A stretch of 64,000 nt of DNA from Arthrobacter sp. M4. GTDB taxonomy: Bacteria; Actinomycetota; Actinomycetes; Actinomycetales; Micrococcaceae. A model generated the notes under the pieces. The model was given only the letters and a program-made list of their open reading frames with translations, made no database searches and was not told where the DNA came from. The stretch lies in the NCBI RefSeq assembly GCF_020251205.1, contig NZ_JAIWYX010000014.1, positions 1 through 64,000 on the forward strand, given 5' to 3'. A program made the translations under genes and the position numbers. Shown here one piece after another: positions 42,305-50,128 of the stretch; position 1 is the first letter of the stretch; the number at the start of each line of letters is the position of its first letter.

Positions 42305-43267
42305 ATGGACCATGCCCAGGACCCGTGGGAGCCCCCACCTCCCTATCACGACAGCAGGGACTTCACACCTTTCCGGGACCCGCATGTCCGTACGCAGGTA
42401 CGTGGCTTGGCGGAGGGACTCGGCGGCGCGATCTATAGTGCCCTGGGTGGCCGCGAGCTGGACCGCATCTCCGTGGTCGGCGATGTGCCCCGGCTCAAGC
42501 GCCTGTCCGGCAAGCCAGCCAAAGCCGTCCATGATGCGATCTTCAAGGGGACAGCCCCGGACAGGCTCATCGCACTCGCACGCGCCTATCCCGGCTGGGC
42601 GGGACTCTGCACAGTGATGGCGGGGCTTCTTGCGTACCGGCAGGGCAGTTACCTGAGGGCGGCGGAGTTGCTGCGGCGGGGGCTGCAGACCCGGATCGAC
42701 GACGACGCCAGCCAGTTTTCCGCGACGTACCTCACCACGGTGGTCACCCGGGTGGAAGTGGCGGAACGCATCGAGGTGCCAGTCCTTTTCAGCGAGGAGT
42801 CGGTTTTCCTGGCCCTGTCGCACTGCCTGCGGGAGACGGGCCAGACGAAAGCGGCGCTGGAAGCGCTCGAGTCCCTGCCGCCGTCGTTGCCCACCGCCTT
42901 GGCGAGGTGCACCGCAGCGGCGGCGCTGGGCCGCCACCGTGATGTCATCAACTGGACCGAGGGGCTGCTGAACGCTAACGATCTGTCCGCAGCCCTGCTG
43001 CTTATCCGGGCGCGCTCGCTACGGGCCCTGGAGATGTACGGCTCGGCTTTTGATGTATTGCGTGAGGTCCTGCGACGGCGGAAGACCAGTTTGGCGTTGC
43101 GGAATGACGCGTTAACTGACCGCGCGCTGTTGGCGCTCGACGTCGGACGCCGGGCCCTGCTTCCGCGTCGCCCGGTGGAGGTGGAGTCCAAGGTCGACAA
43201 GCATGTGGAGATGCACCGATTGTGGGATAGCGACTTCAAGGACTTGGGTGGCAAAGGGAAGGACTAG
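42305..43267 (+). CDS. Hypothetical helical-repeat (TPR-like) protein
   Basis: The 320-residue soluble protein starts MDHAQDPWEPPPPYHDSRDF. From residue ~70 it is a series of amphipathic helix pairs (AYPGWAGLCTVMAGLLAYRQ, YLRAAELLRRGLQTRIDDDA, ALLLIRARSLRALEMYGSAF) resembling degenerate tetratricopeptide repeats. The C-terminus VESKVDKHVEMHRLWDSDFK is charged. Such proteins mediate protein contacts. No named family recognised. Monocistronic, ended by the hairpin at 43321. Confidence 0.75.
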   Translation: MDHAQDPWEPPPPYHDSRDFTPFRDPHVRTQVRGLAEGLGGAIYSALGGRELDRISVVGDVPRLKRLSGKPAKAVHDAIFKGTAPDRLIALARAYPGWAGLCTVMAGLLAYRQGSYLRAAELLRRGLQTRIDDDASQFSATYLTTVVTRVEVAERIEVPVLFSEESVFLALSHCLRETGQTKAALEALESLPPSLPTALARCTAAAALGRHRDVINWTEGLLNANDLSAALLLIRARSLRALEMYGSAFDVLREVLRRRKTSLALRNDALTDRALLALDVGRRALLPRRPVEVESKVDKHVEMHRLWDSDFKDLGGKGKD

Positions 43268-43320
43268 CCTCTGTGGCGCCCTTTGGGGCCACGGGCCACA
43301 AAGGGCGGCCACCAGGCGGC

Positions 43321-43357
43321 AAGGCCGGTGCGGCGATGGTATTGCCGCACCGGCCTT
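43321..43357 (+). terminator. Terminator hairpin
   Basis: AAGGCCGGTGCGGC and GCCGCACCGGCCTT form a perfect 14-bp stem with a 9-base loop, followed by ACTTTATCC. It ends the hypothetical gene upstream. A weaker GCCCTTT/AAAGGGC hairpin lies just before it. Confidence 0.8.
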
Positions 43358-43437
43358 ACTTTATCCGCCGCAAAAGGGTCCGTAGGAAAGATCAGACGCT
43401 CTCACGTACCGGCTCAGGGGCGGATTGAGTTTAGCCG

Positions 43438-43584
43438 TCAGCCTGGGCCAGGGACATCCCGTGTCTCCTCTGCCATGAATAGGCAGAGGAAGGACCCGGC
43501 GATCGTCACGACGCCAGCCATAATCATGGTTTGCCCGAGTCCCCAGGCATTGAGCGCGAACGGGAGGCCGAAAGTACCGAGGGC
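43438..43584 (-). pseudogene. C-terminal remnant of an MFS transporter
   Basis: Read leftward from the lipoprotein stop, the frame gives ALGTFGLPFALNAWGLGQTM, IMAGVVTIAGSFLCLFMAEE and TRDVPGPG before TGA. This is the last transmembrane helix and the EET-R motif that closes many metabolite:H+ symporters of the MFS. No start and no earlier part exist; the homology stops exactly at the end of the lipoprotein gene. It marks a deletion or insertion breakpoint. Confidence 0.75.
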
Positions 43585-44256
43585 TCATGAAGAGGCTTTA
43601 CCGTAATTCATGTTTGCCCCTACCAGACAGGCCTGGGCTTCGTCTTCGTAGAGGTCGAAAGGAACCCTGTCCTGGGTTGATTGTCCAGGGCTGCCGGGCT
43701 CTGTCATTGCCTTCGTGAATTCCTCAAGGGAGAAATCGGGGGTGACGAGTCCCTTGGCTTCGAGGCACTCATAAGCGATTTGGTCTGGGTTGGCTAGGAG
43801 CTTTGGGTTTGCCTGCTGTATGCCGTAGAGGTTCGCGATGTGGAAAATGGTCCCCTTGGCACACTCGATGTATACGTTGCCCGCTGCCTCGAGACTTTCA
43901 TCGGGAGACAGAGGAGTCGTATCCACTCGATAAAGACCATTGCCGAACTTCTTAAGCGTCACGGGTTCTCCCGACGTGCGCATGCATTGTTCGAAGCGGG
44001 AGTGGGCCTCGTCGTAATCGCTCTGCTCAATCCGTCCCGTCTCTTTGGCTCGTTCCAGGACGCTGCGATCGAATTCCTGTAGAAATGGACTTTCCAGGTC
44101 GCGCTCAATGAGCTCACGGAAATTCTTGGCAATGTATTTCCGTTCCAGATTGTCGTAGCCGCCTGTTGAGCAGGCGGCCACGGCAAAGAGAGCGGATGCG
44201 ATCACGCTTGCCGTCCCAACATGTCCAAAGGGACGCCAAATGTTTTGCCCCGCCAC
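43585..44256 (-). CDS. Putative lipoprotein, second of a tandem pair
   Basis: The 223-residue product starts at GTG 44256, two bases after the stop of its paralogue. Signal peptide and lipobox AVAAC (Cys29) predict a membrane-anchored exported protein. The exported domain begins with a helical part (ERKYIAKNFRELIERDLESP, LERAKETGRIEQSDYDEAHS), then QCMRT, a short strand pair and helices with IECAKG, AYECLEAKGLV and QACLVGANMN. The four Cys after the anchor could form two disulphides. About 70% identical by eye to the upstream paralogue. No family recognised. The stop coincides with the MFS remnant boundary. Confidence 0.75.
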   Translation of the reverse strand: MAGQNIWRPFGHVGTASVIASALFAVAACSTGGYDNLERKYIAKNFRELIERDLESPFLQEFDRSVLERAKETGRIEQSDYDEAHSRFEQCMRTSGEPVTLKKFGNGLYRVDTTPLSPDESLEAAGNVYIECAKGTIFHIANLYGIQQANPKLLANPDQIAYECLEAKGLVTPDFSLEEFTKAMTEPGSPGQSTQDRVPFDLYEDEAQACLVGANMNYGKASS

Positions 44257-44258
44257 AC

Positions 44259-44912
44259 CTAGCCCTTCGAATACGACATGTTTGCCCCCACTAAGCAGGC
44301 TTGTGCTTCATCTTCATAGAGGTCGAAAGGAACCCTGTCTTGTGTCGATTGTCCAGGGTTGCCGGGTTTCGTCATTGCTTCGGTGAATTCCTCAAGGGAG
44401 AAATCAGAGCTGACGAGTCCCTTGGCCTCGAGGCATTCGTAGGCCACTTGGTCAGGATTTGCCAAGAGCTTGGGGTTTCCTTGTTGAATTCCGTACAAGC
44501 CTGCAATGTGGAAGGTGGTTCCCTTGGAACACTCGGTGACTTTGTCCATGGCGGAGTCAAGGCTTTCACCAGGCGACAAGGGAGTGGTCTCCACTTTATA
44601 CAGTCCATTGCTGAGCTTCTTGAGCGTCACAGGTTCGTCGACGGCACGCATGCATTGTTCGAAGCGGCTGTACGCCTCGTCATAGTCTGCCTGCTCAATC
44701 CTTCCCGCAACTTTTGCCCGCTCCAGAACGCCGCGGTCGAATTCCTGGAGAAACGGACCCGACAAAGATTCCTCAATGAGCTCGCCAAAATTGTTGGCGA
44801 TGTAGACCCTCTCGGGGCCATTTGTGTTATCTGAGCACGCGGCAATCGTGGGTGTGACGAAAGCAAGCATTCCGATCGCCAGAATGCAATTGAGATGATC
44901 CCTAAAAGCCAT
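44259..44912 (-). CDS. Putative lipoprotein, first of a tandem pair
   Basis: The 217-residue product has a signal peptide MAFRDHLNCILAIGMLAFVT and lipobox TIAAC (Cys26). The exported part aligns end to end with the downstream paralogue: AKVAGRIEQADYDEAYSRFE, QCMRAVDEPVTLKK, GIQQGNPKLLANPDQVAYEC and DRVPFDLYEDEAQACLVGAN. All four Cys are shared. Sixteen base pairs separate it from the small secreted protein gene upstream, so the three form one operon. A surface-anchored binding or protective role toward that protein is conceivable but is only inference. Confidence 0.75.
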   Translation of the reverse strand: MAFRDHLNCILAIGMLAFVTPTIAACSDNTNGPERVYIANNFGELIEESLSGPFLQEFDRGVLERAKVAGRIEQADYDEAYSRFEQCMRAVDEPVTLKKLSNGLYKVETTPLSPGESLDSAMDKVTECSKGTTFHIAGLYGIQQGNPKLLANPDQVAYECLEAKGLVSSDFSLEEFTEAMTKPGNPGQSTQDRVPFDLYEDEAQACLVGANMSYSKG

Positions 44913-44928
44913 CCTCGGACAGCGCTAT

Positions 44929-45300
44929 CTAGCGAAAGCGGACCTGGAAGGCATTGTGCGTCCAATTGAAGTCGTCAACCCGGGCTCGCGAATAGTCATT
45001 TCGGATTTCGCCAAAGCTCCATTTGTCGCCAAGTCGGGCCTGAGATTGCAGCCACATGCCCTTGTTGTAGATCCAGATCTCCGCGTGTGCCGTCCACCAG
45101 TTCGACCAGTTGTTGGTCATGGCATCAAGCGCTGCCGCAGACGGCACCGCAGTCGAAAACGCGATACCTCCAGCCACTGCCATTGCTGCAACGACGGTCC
45201 TGACTCTTCTGCCGCGCAGTACAGTCGCCCTGGATCCACCGTCGCCCAGTACTTGACAACCGGACAGCCCCGAATTCATTGCTGGATTAGCAGCCGACAT
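44929..45300 (-). CDS. Small secreted tryptophan-rich protein, family unrecognised
   Basis: The 123-residue precursor starts at ATG 45300 behind AAGGAGCG. It has a long basic N-region and a hydrophobic core (VRTVVAAMAVAGGIAFSTAV) with a likely cleavage after PSAAA near residue 57. The mature part of ~66 residues begins LDAMTNNWSNWWTAHAEIWI, contains five or six Trp and many aromatic residues, no Cys, and ends WTHNAFQVRFR. Size and form recall secreted bacteriocin-like proteins, but I do not recognise a family, and it lacks the lactococcin-972 pattern. First gene of the lipoprotein operon. Confidence 0.72.
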   Translation of the reverse strand: MSAANPAMNSGLSGCQVLGDGGSRATVLRGRRVRTVVAAMAVAGGIAFSTAVPSAAALDAMTNNWSNWWTAHAEIWIYNKGMWLQSQARLGDKWSFGEIRNDYSRARVDDFNWTHNAFQVRFR

Positions 45301-45399
45301 GGTTCGCTCCTTACCTTTTCGTGGCAGGGGTCCACAGCCCCCTCGTACACCCGAAAAATAACCGCGCGATCAACCGCCCGGATGCCAAGGGACCCTCAT

Positions 45400-45515
45400 C
45401 TAGGTGGAAGAAATCGATTTCTCAGTGGCTAGCGTCTCAAAGATAGGTGGTGATGCGAGAAATCTAGGTGGAGTTGCCGGGCTTTCTAGGTGCTGCTGGC
45501 AGGCGGCCTAGGTGG
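45400..45515. repeat. Phased array of six CTAGGTGG-like octamers, 21-22 bp apart
   Basis: Octamers start at 45400 (CTAGGTGG), 45421 (CTCAGTGG), 45443 (ATAGGTGG), 45464 (CTAGGTGG), 45486 (CTAGGTGC) and 45508 (CTAGGTGG). Intervals are 21, 22, 21, 22 and 22 bp, that is two helical turns, putting all copies on one face. Only the octamer is conserved; spacers differ. The array lies 100-215 bp upstream of the secreted-protein start and overlaps the LysE stop. A perfect palindrome AGAAATCGATTTCT sits at 45409-45422. Confidence 0.8.
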
Positions 45516-46539
45516 TGGCCGACACGATGAAGGGCAGCAATTGCTCAACGAGCAGCACCCCGCCGAGCAATAGCATGACCAGTCCGCTGGCCAGCGTCAC
45601 TCCCCGAGCCGCGGAAGGTCGGGATGAAAGCAGTCTTCGTGATCCCAAGGCCACAGCGGTGTACACCGTCGCTGTGAGGATCACAAAGGTTAGGCCCAAC
45701 ACACCCGACTGCACCGGGATAGGCAGGGGAGCGTCGGAACTGACGAACTGTGGGACAAGGGCCACGAAGAACAGCAGCGCCTTCGGGTTGATGCCACTGG
45801 TTCCCATGCCCTGTAAGAAGGTGCGGAACTGGCTGCTGCCTGCCATGTTGCCAGTAGGCGAAGAGGGGGCATCTGACCCCAATCCCACCGCAGAACCCAT
45901 ATCCACCGGAGAGCCCAAGCCAGCCGCAGAACTCAAACCCACCGGAGAGCCCAAGCCAGCCGCAGAACTCAAACCCACCGGAGAGCCCAAACCCACCGGA
46001 GAGCCCAAACCCACCGGAGAGCCCAAGCCTGCCGAAGAGCCCGAGCCTGCCGGAGAGCCCAAGCCTGCCGGAGAGCCCAAGCCTGCCGCAGAACCCAAGC
46101 CTGCCGCAGAACCCAAACCTACCGCAGAACCCAAACCTACCGCAGAACCCAAACCTACCGCAGAACCCAAACCTACCGGAGAGCCCAAGCCTGCCGGAGA
46201 GCCGGTGGCCGCGCCGCCCGAAGCCGCCATGCCGCCGTCGGGCACTGTGAAGCTGGCGTCGCGCCACGAGCGCATCGTCAGAATCCCCAGCCAGATGAGG
46301 TAGGCCGCGCCGGCAATAGTCAGCCAGCCAAGCAAGCCAGGCACCCCGGCGAGAACGGCGGCCAGCCCTGCCACCATCAGCGTTGTGTGGAGCACGTACC
46401 CTCCGCACAGTCCCGCGATGGCGGGGACAAAGCTCCGCTGGCGCAGTCCGGCGGCGATGGAGTACGCCCAGTCCATCCCTGGTGTACACACAAGGGCCAC
46501 TGCAACAACGACAAAGGCGAGGAAAAGCTGCGGATTCAT
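45508..46539 (-). CDS. LysE/RhtB-family exporter with a 110-residue hexapeptide repeat insertion
   Basis: The N-terminal part (MNPQLFLAFVVVAVALVCTP, GMDWAYSIAAGLRQRSFVPA, ITAGAAYLIWLGI-like helix 3) and the C-terminal part (GMGTSGINPKALLFFVALVP, then three helices) together form a normal ~210-residue LysE/RhtB amino-acid exporter. Between helices 3 and 4, residues 113-222 consist of about 18 GLGSAV/GLGSPV hexapeptides. The insertion is in the loop that usually faces the cytoplasm. The gene diverges from an Lrp/AsnC regulator, a classic pairing for such exporters. Substrate unknown. Confidence 0.85.
   Translation of the reverse strand: MNPQLFLAFVVVAVALVCTPGMDWAYSIAAGLRQRSFVPAIAGLCGGYVLHTTLMVAGLAAVLAGVPGLLGWLTIAGAAYLIWLGILTMRSWRDASFTVPDGGMAASGGAATGSPAGLGSPVGLGSAVGLGSAVGLGSAVGLGSAAGLGSAAGLGSPAGLGSPAGSGSSAGLGSPVGLGSPVGLGSPVGLSSAAGLGSPVGLSSAAGLGSPVDMGSAVGLGSDAPSSPTGNMAGSSQFRTFLQGMGTSGINPKALLFFVALVPQFVSSDAPLPIPVQSGVLGLTFVILTATVYTAVALGSRRLLSSRPSAARGVTLASGLVMLLLGGVLLVEQLLPFIVSATT
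45874..46203 (-). repeat. In-frame 18-bp minisatellite inside the LysE gene
   Basis: About 18 tandem 18-bp units (coding strand type GGTTTGGGTTCTGCGGTA) preserve frame and encode GLGS(A/P)(V/A) hexapeptides. Units vary by a few bases in patches, the mark of slippage plus unequal exchange. Flanking sequence is ordinary LysE coding DNA. Confidence 0.9.
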
Positions 46540-46643
46540 GATGGCTCCCGTGGTTTCTGCTGGTGAGAAAACTCTAGGAAAAATCGGCCGAGAAGTGTTC
46601 GCCTTTTTCGCTCGAATTAGGAGTAACTGGGTAAGATAATCGT

Positions 46644-47099
46644 GTGATTGATGGGATTGATAGAAGTATTTTGCGTCATCTTCGCGAGGACGGACGAATG
46701 ACTGCTACGGCCCTCGCGGACAAGGTGGGGTTGACGGTCGCTCCGTGCCACAGAAGGCTCCGCGAACTCGAGTCCAGCGGCGTCATCCGCGGCTATCGTG
46801 CAGACATCGATCCGGCGGCCCTTGGACTTGGCTTCGAAGCGATCGTTTTCGTCACCTTGCGGACGGTGGATCGGCCCACAGTCTCAGACTTCGAGGAGCG
46901 GGTTGCCGCCCTGCCAAACATCGTCGAGGCGCAGCGGCTCTTCGGTTCGCCCGACTACCTGCTGCGCGTCATTGCAACAGACCTTCCCGGCTATCAACGC
47001 TTCTATGACGACCAGCTGGCGGCCCTGCCCGGCGTCGAGCGTCTGCAATCCACCCTAGTGATGAAGAACCTCAAGCCGAACGTCGGCCCGCCCGTGTAG
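46644..47099 (+). CDS. Lrp/AsnC-family regulator, divergent from the LysE exporter
   Basis: The 151-residue protein starts at GTG 46644 (MIDGIDRSILRHLREDGRMT). HTH: ALADKVGLTVAPCHRRLREL, then GVIRGYRADIDPAALGLGFE and the RAM effector domain with GSPDYLLRVIATDLPGYQRF. It should sense an amino acid and control the divergent exporter across the 104-bp gap. A -10-like TAAGAT ends 7 bp before the GTG, suggesting a leaderless mRNA. Confidence 0.9.
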   Translation: MIDGIDRSILRHLREDGRMTATALADKVGLTVAPCHRRLRELESSGVIRGYRADIDPAALGLGFEAIVFVTLRTVDRPTVSDFEERVAALPNIVEAQRLFGSPDYLLRVIATDLPGYQRFYDDQLAALPGVERLQSTLVMKNLKPNVGPPV

Positions 47100-47175
47100 T
47101 CAGTCGCGCCGGCCTGGTCCACCTTGGAACGCGTCGGTTGTCTGGGCCTACCGCTGCCAGACCGCTGCCCAGGGG

Positions 47176-47658
47176 TCAGGAACGCAGCAGCCCCGTGGTC
47201 CGGTACGGGATGACCTCACGCAGGAACATGCTGGTGGATGTGCGCACGATACCCGGACAGAGGCGGATTTCTTCCGAGACGCGGTAGAGGTCGTCGGGGC
47301 TGGTGGCCACCACGCGGATAATGAGGTCCGTGTCGCCGGCAGGGGCGTGGCATTCGAGGACTTCGGGGATGTCTTTCAACGCCGCAATGGCCTCGTTCAG
47401 CCGACTTTGGTCAAGCTCCGCGCTCACGGAAGCCGCCACCCCGCGGCCCAGTGCCGCTGGGAGGACACGGCTGCTATGGGGACGAAGGGCTCCCGACGAC
47501 GACAGCCGTTCCAGGCGTGCATGGACCGTTCCGCGGGCCAGTCCCAGTTTCTGCGCAAGCACCATGACCGGCACGCGTGGATCGTCATCCAAAGCGTCAA
47601 GGATTCGTCGGTCAGTTGCGTCCAGCTCCTGCAAAGTGTCCAACTCCTGTACTGACAA
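47176..47658 (-). CDS. Lrp/AsnC-family transcriptional regulator
   Basis: The 160-residue protein has the HTH ELDATDRRILDALDDDPRVP, VMVLAQKLGLARGTVHARLE and a RAM domain with APAGDTDLIIRVVATSPDDL. The assigned start is TTG 47658, four bases after AAGGGGA; a later in-frame TTG would also keep the HTH. It is convergent with the other Lrp gene and no target is adjacent. Confidence 0.87.
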   Translation of the reverse strand: MSVQELDTLQELDATDRRILDALDDDPRVPVMVLAQKLGLARGTVHARLERLSSSGALRPHSSRVLPAALGRGVAASVSAELDQSRLNEAIAALKDIPEVLECHAPAGDTDLIIRVVATSPDDLYRVSEEIRLCPGIVRTSTSMFLREVIPYRTTGLLRS

Positions 47659-47902
47659 GTCCCCTTGGAGTGATCAGATTGTCCAGTGATCGGGGTCTCT
47701 ATTGCGCCAACTGTAGGCCTTCTGCTGAAATCATGGCAACAAGGGCGCCAAGACAGATGGATGCCCGATGGCTCAAGGACCCGCCGGTACACCACCCGGA
47801 GGTCTGGATATAGGGTCCCGCAAGGATGCTGCCGCTGATTGACTCTTGTTCACACCATGGTCATTCTGCTTTTCCTGGTCCACCCCTCAGGGGGCCGGAC
47901 CG

Positions 47903-47968
47903 CAAGGGCCCCTGAGTCACCGGTTCGTTCGGTTCCCCGAACGTCGTGCGGTGGCTGAGGGGCCCTTG
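47903..47968. terminator. Long inverted repeat in the gap before gluQ
   Basis: CAAGGGCCCCTGAGTCACC (47903-47921) and GGTGGCTGAGGGGCCCTTG (47950-47968) pair over 17 of 19 positions with a 28-base loop. It is the main feature of the 497-bp gap 47659-48155. The gap also holds four CCTGCCCCGGGC-like elements at about 48059-48135, just ahead of gluQ. No gene is convincing there. Confidence 0.55.
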
Positions 47969-48155
47969 TCTTGCTCGGTGCTTTTTGTGCCGTGCGTTGT
48001 GTACGGGGTGCTCTCTGGTACGGGGCTTCTTTACGATGCTTTCTCTACCGCGGGTGGCGCCCTGCCCCGGGCAGCATGGCTTCCCGCCCCGGGCGCCCTG
48101 CCCCGGGCCGCGCGGCTCCTGCCCCGGGCCGCCATGGATTGTCTAGGCTGGTGCC

Positions 48156-49097
48156 ATGACCTCCGCCGGCCGCTTTGCCCCCAGCCCCTCGGGTGCGCTG
48201 CATGTCGGAAATCTGCGCACGGCAATGTTGGCTTGGCTGTTCGCCCGCTCCAGCGGCCGCCGCTTCTTCCTGCGCATCGAGGACCTGGACCGCACCCGGG
48301 CGGGAGCTGAAGCCCAACAGCTGAGGGACCTCCACGCCGTCGGCGTTACGTGGGAAGGGCCAGTGGTCAGGCAGTCCGAACGCGAGCCCCGCTACGACGC
48401 CGTGATCGAGGATCTTGCCTCCTCTGGCCTGGTGTATGAGTGCTATTGCACCCGCCGGGAAATCCAGGATGCTCCCACGGCTCCGCACGCACCCCAGGGG
48501 GCTTACCCGGGCACCTGCCGCGACTTGTCTACGGCCGAACGGGAAATCCGCCGGGCGACTCGCCCCGCGGCAATCCGCCTGCGTTCCGAGGCCAACGAAT
48601 GGACCGTGAGCGATGTCCTCCACGGTCACTTCACAGGAGTGGTGGATGACTTTGTCCTTCGCCGCAATGACGGCGTGGCGGCCTACAATCTGGCCGTGGT
48701 TGTGGACGATGCCCAGCAGGGAATCGACCAAGTGGTCCGCGGAGACGATCTCCTGTCCTCCACACCGAGGCAGGCTTACCTTGCGTCCCTCCTCGGGTAT
48801 CTGGCCCCGGAATACGCCCACGTGCCGCTAGTGGTAAACGACGACGGCGCGAGGCTGGCCAAGCGCGACGGTGCCGTCACGCTGGACGACCTTGCCGCCG
48901 TCGGACTTTCCGCTGACGAGGTGCGGGACCTGATCCTCGCGTCGCTTAAATTGCCGCCGGGGCCGCTGGAAGCTGCGCTGGCCGTCTTTGACGCTTCGGC
49001 ACTGGGCAACATTCCGGAGACCAGGAAGCCTTGGGTTTGGGATCCGCGGCATGGGGTGCTCCACGCTAAGCTCATCGAGGGGAAGGGGACCCGATGA
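48156..49097 (+). CDS. gluQ: Glutamyl-Q tRNA(Asp) synthetase
   Basis: The 313-residue protein is a GluRS paralogue without the anticodon-binding domain: FAPSPSGALHVGNLRTAMLA (HIGH-like HVGN), FFLRIEDLDRTRAG, a Zn site CYCTRREI...CRDL, DFVLRRNDGVAAYNLAVVVD and the KMSKS-like ARLAKRDGAVTL. It attaches glutamate to queuosine in tRNA(Asp). Length is typical. Its stop overlaps the next start by 4 bp. Confidence 0.94.
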   Translation: MTSAGRFAPSPSGALHVGNLRTAMLAWLFARSSGRRFFLRIEDLDRTRAGAEAQQLRDLHAVGVTWEGPVVRQSEREPRYDAVIEDLASSGLVYECYCTRREIQDAPTAPHAPQGAYPGTCRDLSTAEREIRRATRPAAIRLRSEANEWTVSDVLHGHFTGVVDDFVLRRNDGVAAYNLAVVVDDAQQGIDQVVRGDDLLSSTPRQAYLASLLGYLAPEYAHVPLVVNDDGARLAKRDGAVTLDDLAAVGLSADEVRDLILASLKLPPGPLEAALAVFDASALGNIPETRKPWVWDPRHGVLHAKLIEGKGTR

Positions 49098-50128
49098 ACA
49101 GGCACCGGATGCAGGCGTTTGTGCTGTCACGCTACGGCGGCCCGGACGCCATGGAGCTCCGGGAAATTCCCATTCCCGTTCCGGACGAGGGCGAACTGCG
49201 CGTCCGAGTCATGGCCGCGGGCCTCAACCCGGTCGATTACAAACTGCGCGAGGGCGGACTGCGCCTCATCAACCGGATAGACCTGCCTGTGGTTGGCGGC
49301 TTTGAGCTGGCCGGGGTTGTTGAGGCTTTGGGACCGGACGTCAGGAGGTTCGACGTCGGAGACCGGGTTTACGCCCGTGTGGACACCGCGCTTTTGGGCG
49401 CCTTTGCGGAGCACGCCGTGGTGCATGAAGACTTTGCCGCGGTGATGCCCCGATCGCTGAACTACGCGCAGGCAGCCAGCCTCCCGCTGGCCGGACTGAC
49501 GGCGCTCCAGGCACTTAGGGACGAGCTGCACGTGGGGCCCGGAACCAAGCTGTTTATCTCTGCCGGTGCCGGGGGCGTGGGCACCCTGGCCATCCAGCTC
49601 GCCAAGTATTTTGGTGCTGATGTCACCACCACCGCATCACCCAAGGGCGAGGATCTCGTGCGGCAGTTGGGCGCCGACGTCGTCGTTGACTACACGGCGG
49701 GCGACTTTGCGGCAGGACTTGGCGGCTTCGATGCCGCCCTCGACCTGGTAGGCGGGGAAACCCTGGAGCGGACGCTAGGCATCGTCAAACCCGGCGGTTC
49801 GGTTGTGAGCATCGCAGGGGTGCCTGAGCCGCAAACAGCCGTCAAGGATTTGGAAGAGTCGGCCTGGGTGACGGCTATCTTCTGGACCATGAGCATGTCC
49901 ATCCGGAGGAAGGCGCGGGCAGCAGGTATCCGCTACCGGTACCTTTTTATGCATCCCAGCGGGGCTGATCTGCGCCAACTGGCCAAGCTGGTGGCCGAGG
50001 GTTCCCTCAAGCCGGTCATTGACAGCACCTACCCCTTGGAGCGGATTGCCGATGCCTTCATCGCCTTGGAAGCTGGCCACGCCAAGGGGAAGATCGTGGT
50101 GACCATGGAAGGGCACCGAACTATGTAG
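49094..50128 (+). CDS. Zinc-independent MDR oxidoreductase (quinone reductase-like)
   Basis: The 344-residue protein begins MQAFVLSRYGGPDAMELREI and shows AAGLNPVDYKLREGGLRLIN, VVGGFELAGVVEALGPDVRR, VGDRVYAR and the NADPH-binding ISAGAGGVGTLAIQLAKYFG. It lacks the catalytic-zinc Cys and the structural-zinc Cys cluster of alcohol dehydrogenases. It is coupled to gluQ by overlap (ATGA). Its 3' end is included in a tandem duplication (50098-50322). Confidence 0.9.
   Translation: MNRHRMQAFVLSRYGGPDAMELREIPIPVPDEGELRVRVMAAGLNPVDYKLREGGLRLINRIDLPVVGGFELAGVVEALGPDVRRFDVGDRVYARVDTALLGAFAEHAVVHEDFAAVMPRSLNYAQAASLPLAGLTALQALRDELHVGPGTKLFISAGAGGVGTLAIQLAKYFGADVTTTASPKGEDLVRQLGADVVVDYTAGDFAAGLGGFDAALDLVGGETLERTLGIVKPGGSVVSIAGVPEPQTAVKDLEESAWVTAIFWTMSMSIRRKARAAGIRYRYLFMHPSGADLRQLAKLVAEGSLKPVIDSTYPLERIADAFIALEAGHAKGKIVVTMEGHRTM

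Noticed and set aside
44929..45300. Lactococcin-972-type bacteriocin identity for the small secreted protein
   Set aside because: Size is similar, but the conserved Trp/Tyr/His pattern and the usual ABC transporter and large membrane protein partners are missing.
45512..46303. Plus-strand frame of EPKPAGEPKPTGEP repeats opposite the LysE gene
   Set aside because: A striking Pro/Glu/Lys repeat, but it is the antisense of the hexapeptide array; LysE helices on the other strand are clearly the coding sense.
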